Shown one piece after another: positions 12,699-13,841 of a DNA stretch of 13,841 bases. A model generated the notes under the pieces. It did not search any database and had not been told where the DNA came from. It was given only the letters and a program-made list of their open reading frames with translations. Source of the DNA: JADJQU01 sp035490315 (GTDB lineage: Bacteria; Planctomycetota; UBA1135; GCA-002686595); NCBI GenBank assembly GCA_035490315.1, contig DATHET010000175.1, positions 1 to 13,841 of the forward strand. Reading direction: 5' to 3'. Position numbers and translations under genes: made by a program. How positions within the stretch are numbered: the stretch's first letter is position 1; each line of letters starts with the position of its first letter.

Positions 12699-13841
12699 GC
12701 CTGCGCCCCGACAACCCGCTGATCGTGCAGAGCGACCGCTCGCTGATGCTGCACACCGTGCGCGCCGTGGTCGACGGACGCGGAGTGCCAGTCAAGGACG
12801 AGGAGGGCGAGCCGCTGACCGAAGAACATCCGCGCTTTGCCGCCGCGCGCGACGCCCTCTCGGTCTTCGCCGAGCTCGAGAAGAGCCCCGATTATCTGCA
12901 CACCTACCGTCTGACGCCGGTCTCGATCTGGAACGCGGCGGCGATGGGCAAGACCGCGGAGGACATCGCGGCGGTGCTCAGCGAATTCTCCTGCGTGCCC
13001 GTGCCGCGCAGCGTGCTGCACGAGATCCAGCAATGGGTCGGCCGCTACGGATTGTTGCGCATCGAGCGCCGCGACGAGCGCTTCGAGCTGACCAGCGAGC
13101 ACCGCGACGCCCTCGCCGACGTGCTCGGCCATGAATCGATCCGCAAGCTGGTCGAGGTCGACGCAGAAGGCCGCGTGTGGGTCGGTCCGCTGGCGCGCGG
13201 CTCGATCAAGCAGGCGCTGATCAAGATCGGCTTCCCGGTCGACGACCGCGGCGGCTACATGAAGGGCGATACCTTCGCGATCACGCTGCGCGAGGAGACG
13301 CGCGGAGGGCGGGCTTTCCAGCCGCGCGCCTACCAGCGCAACGCCGCGGCCGCGTTCCACGCTGGCGGCACGGTGCTCGGCGGAAGCGGAGTCATCGTCC
13401 TGCCCTGCGGCGCGGGCAAGACCGTGGTCGGCCTCGCGGTCATGAACCTGGTGGGGGAGAAGACCCTGATCCTGACCACGAACACCGTCGCCGTGCACCA
13501 GTGGCGCGAGGAGATCCTCGACAAGACCACGCTGACCGAAGCCGACGTCGCCGAGTACACCGGCGATCACAAGCAGGTCGCGCCGGTGACGATCACGACC
13601 TATCAGATGCTGACCTGGCGGCGCAGCAAGACCGACGTCTTCGAGCACTTCAGCCTGTTCTCGCGCGAGAACTGGGGCCTGGTGATCTACGACGAGGTGC
13701 ACCTCTTGCCCGCGCCGGTGTTCCGCGTCACTGCCGATCTGCAGGCTCGGCGCCGCCTGGGATTGACCGCGACCCTGGTGCGCGAGGACGGCAAGGAAGA
13801 CGAGGTCTTCTGCCTGATCGGGCCCACGCGCTACGACGTGC
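12695..13841 (+). CDS. XPB/ERCC3-like DNA repair helicase (superfamily 2), 3' end beyond window
   Basis: An ATP-driven 3'-5' DNA helicase or translocase of the family that opens DNA in eukaryotic excision repair and is also found in archaea and some bacteria. The visible 382 residues start at GTG 12695. Residues about 45-140 look like the XPB N-terminal domain (YRLTPVSIWNAAAMGKTAED, then LHEIQQWVGRYGLLRIER). Residues about 150-210 fit the damage-recognition-like region. RAFQPRAYQRNAAAAF precedes Walker A PCGAGKT (237-243, K242). LTTNTVAVHQWREEIL is motif Ia-like. DEVH at 333-336 is Walker B, and GLTATLVRED at 356-365 combines motif III with the RED residues (363-365) typical of XPB. The second RecA domain is cut off by the window end; bacterial members usually have about 550-600 residues. 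The GTGA overlap with uvrA implies co-expression. Family assignment is firm, but a role in UvrABC repair is inference from position. Confidence 0.93.

Overview
This is a gene-dense, very GC-rich bacterial window with almost no non-coding DNA. It holds seven genes: one on the minus strand that runs off the left edge, and six on the plus strand. The last of these runs off the right edge. The lineage cannot be read directly. A double-length UvrA (two complete UvrA proteins in one chain, known from Chlamydiae and, as I recall, Planctomycetes) next to an XPB-type helicase, mostly weak Shine-Dalgarno sites and a large carboxypeptidase-regulatory-like surface protein fit a high-GC planctomycete or relative in the PVC group. 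This is inference and not proof.

Left part (1-1586): a minus-strand gene for an envelope-anchored protein built of carboxypeptidase-regulatory-like (Ig-like) domains. Its membrane anchor and its body lie in different reading frames, so it carries an apparent one-base frameshift near 1383. A 108-base divergent intergenic region separates it from galE. That region carries the same hexamer (TAGGCT) in opposite orientations, 6 and 8 bases upstream of the two start codons.

Middle part (1587-6689): a tight co-directional run of four genes. They encode a GalE-type UDP-sugar 4-epimerase, a secreted M28 zinc peptidase, a membrane-anchored PBP4/DacB-type D-Ala-D-Ala carboxypeptidase and an inositol-monophosphatase-family enzyme. 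Neighbours are 8-35 bases apart or overlap, so they are probably co-transcribed. The common theme is loosely envelope and sugar metabolism (UDP-sugars, extracytoplasmic peptidase, peptidoglycan trimming, sugar-phosphate or inositol-phosphate hydrolysis).

Right part (6690-13841): after a 156-base gap, the only sizeable one on the plus strand, comes a DNA-repair pair. A 1950-residue UvrA has four intact ATPase sites and four zinc-binding cysteine clusters. It is followed with a 4-base overlap by an XPB/ERCC3-like helicase, truncated by the window end after Walker A, DEVH and the TAT/RED motifs. The translational coupling of a fused bacterial damage sensor to an archaeal/eukaryotic-type repair helicase is the most interesting arrangement here.

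I see no tRNA, rRNA, CRISPR array, insertion sequence, prophage gene or attachment site.
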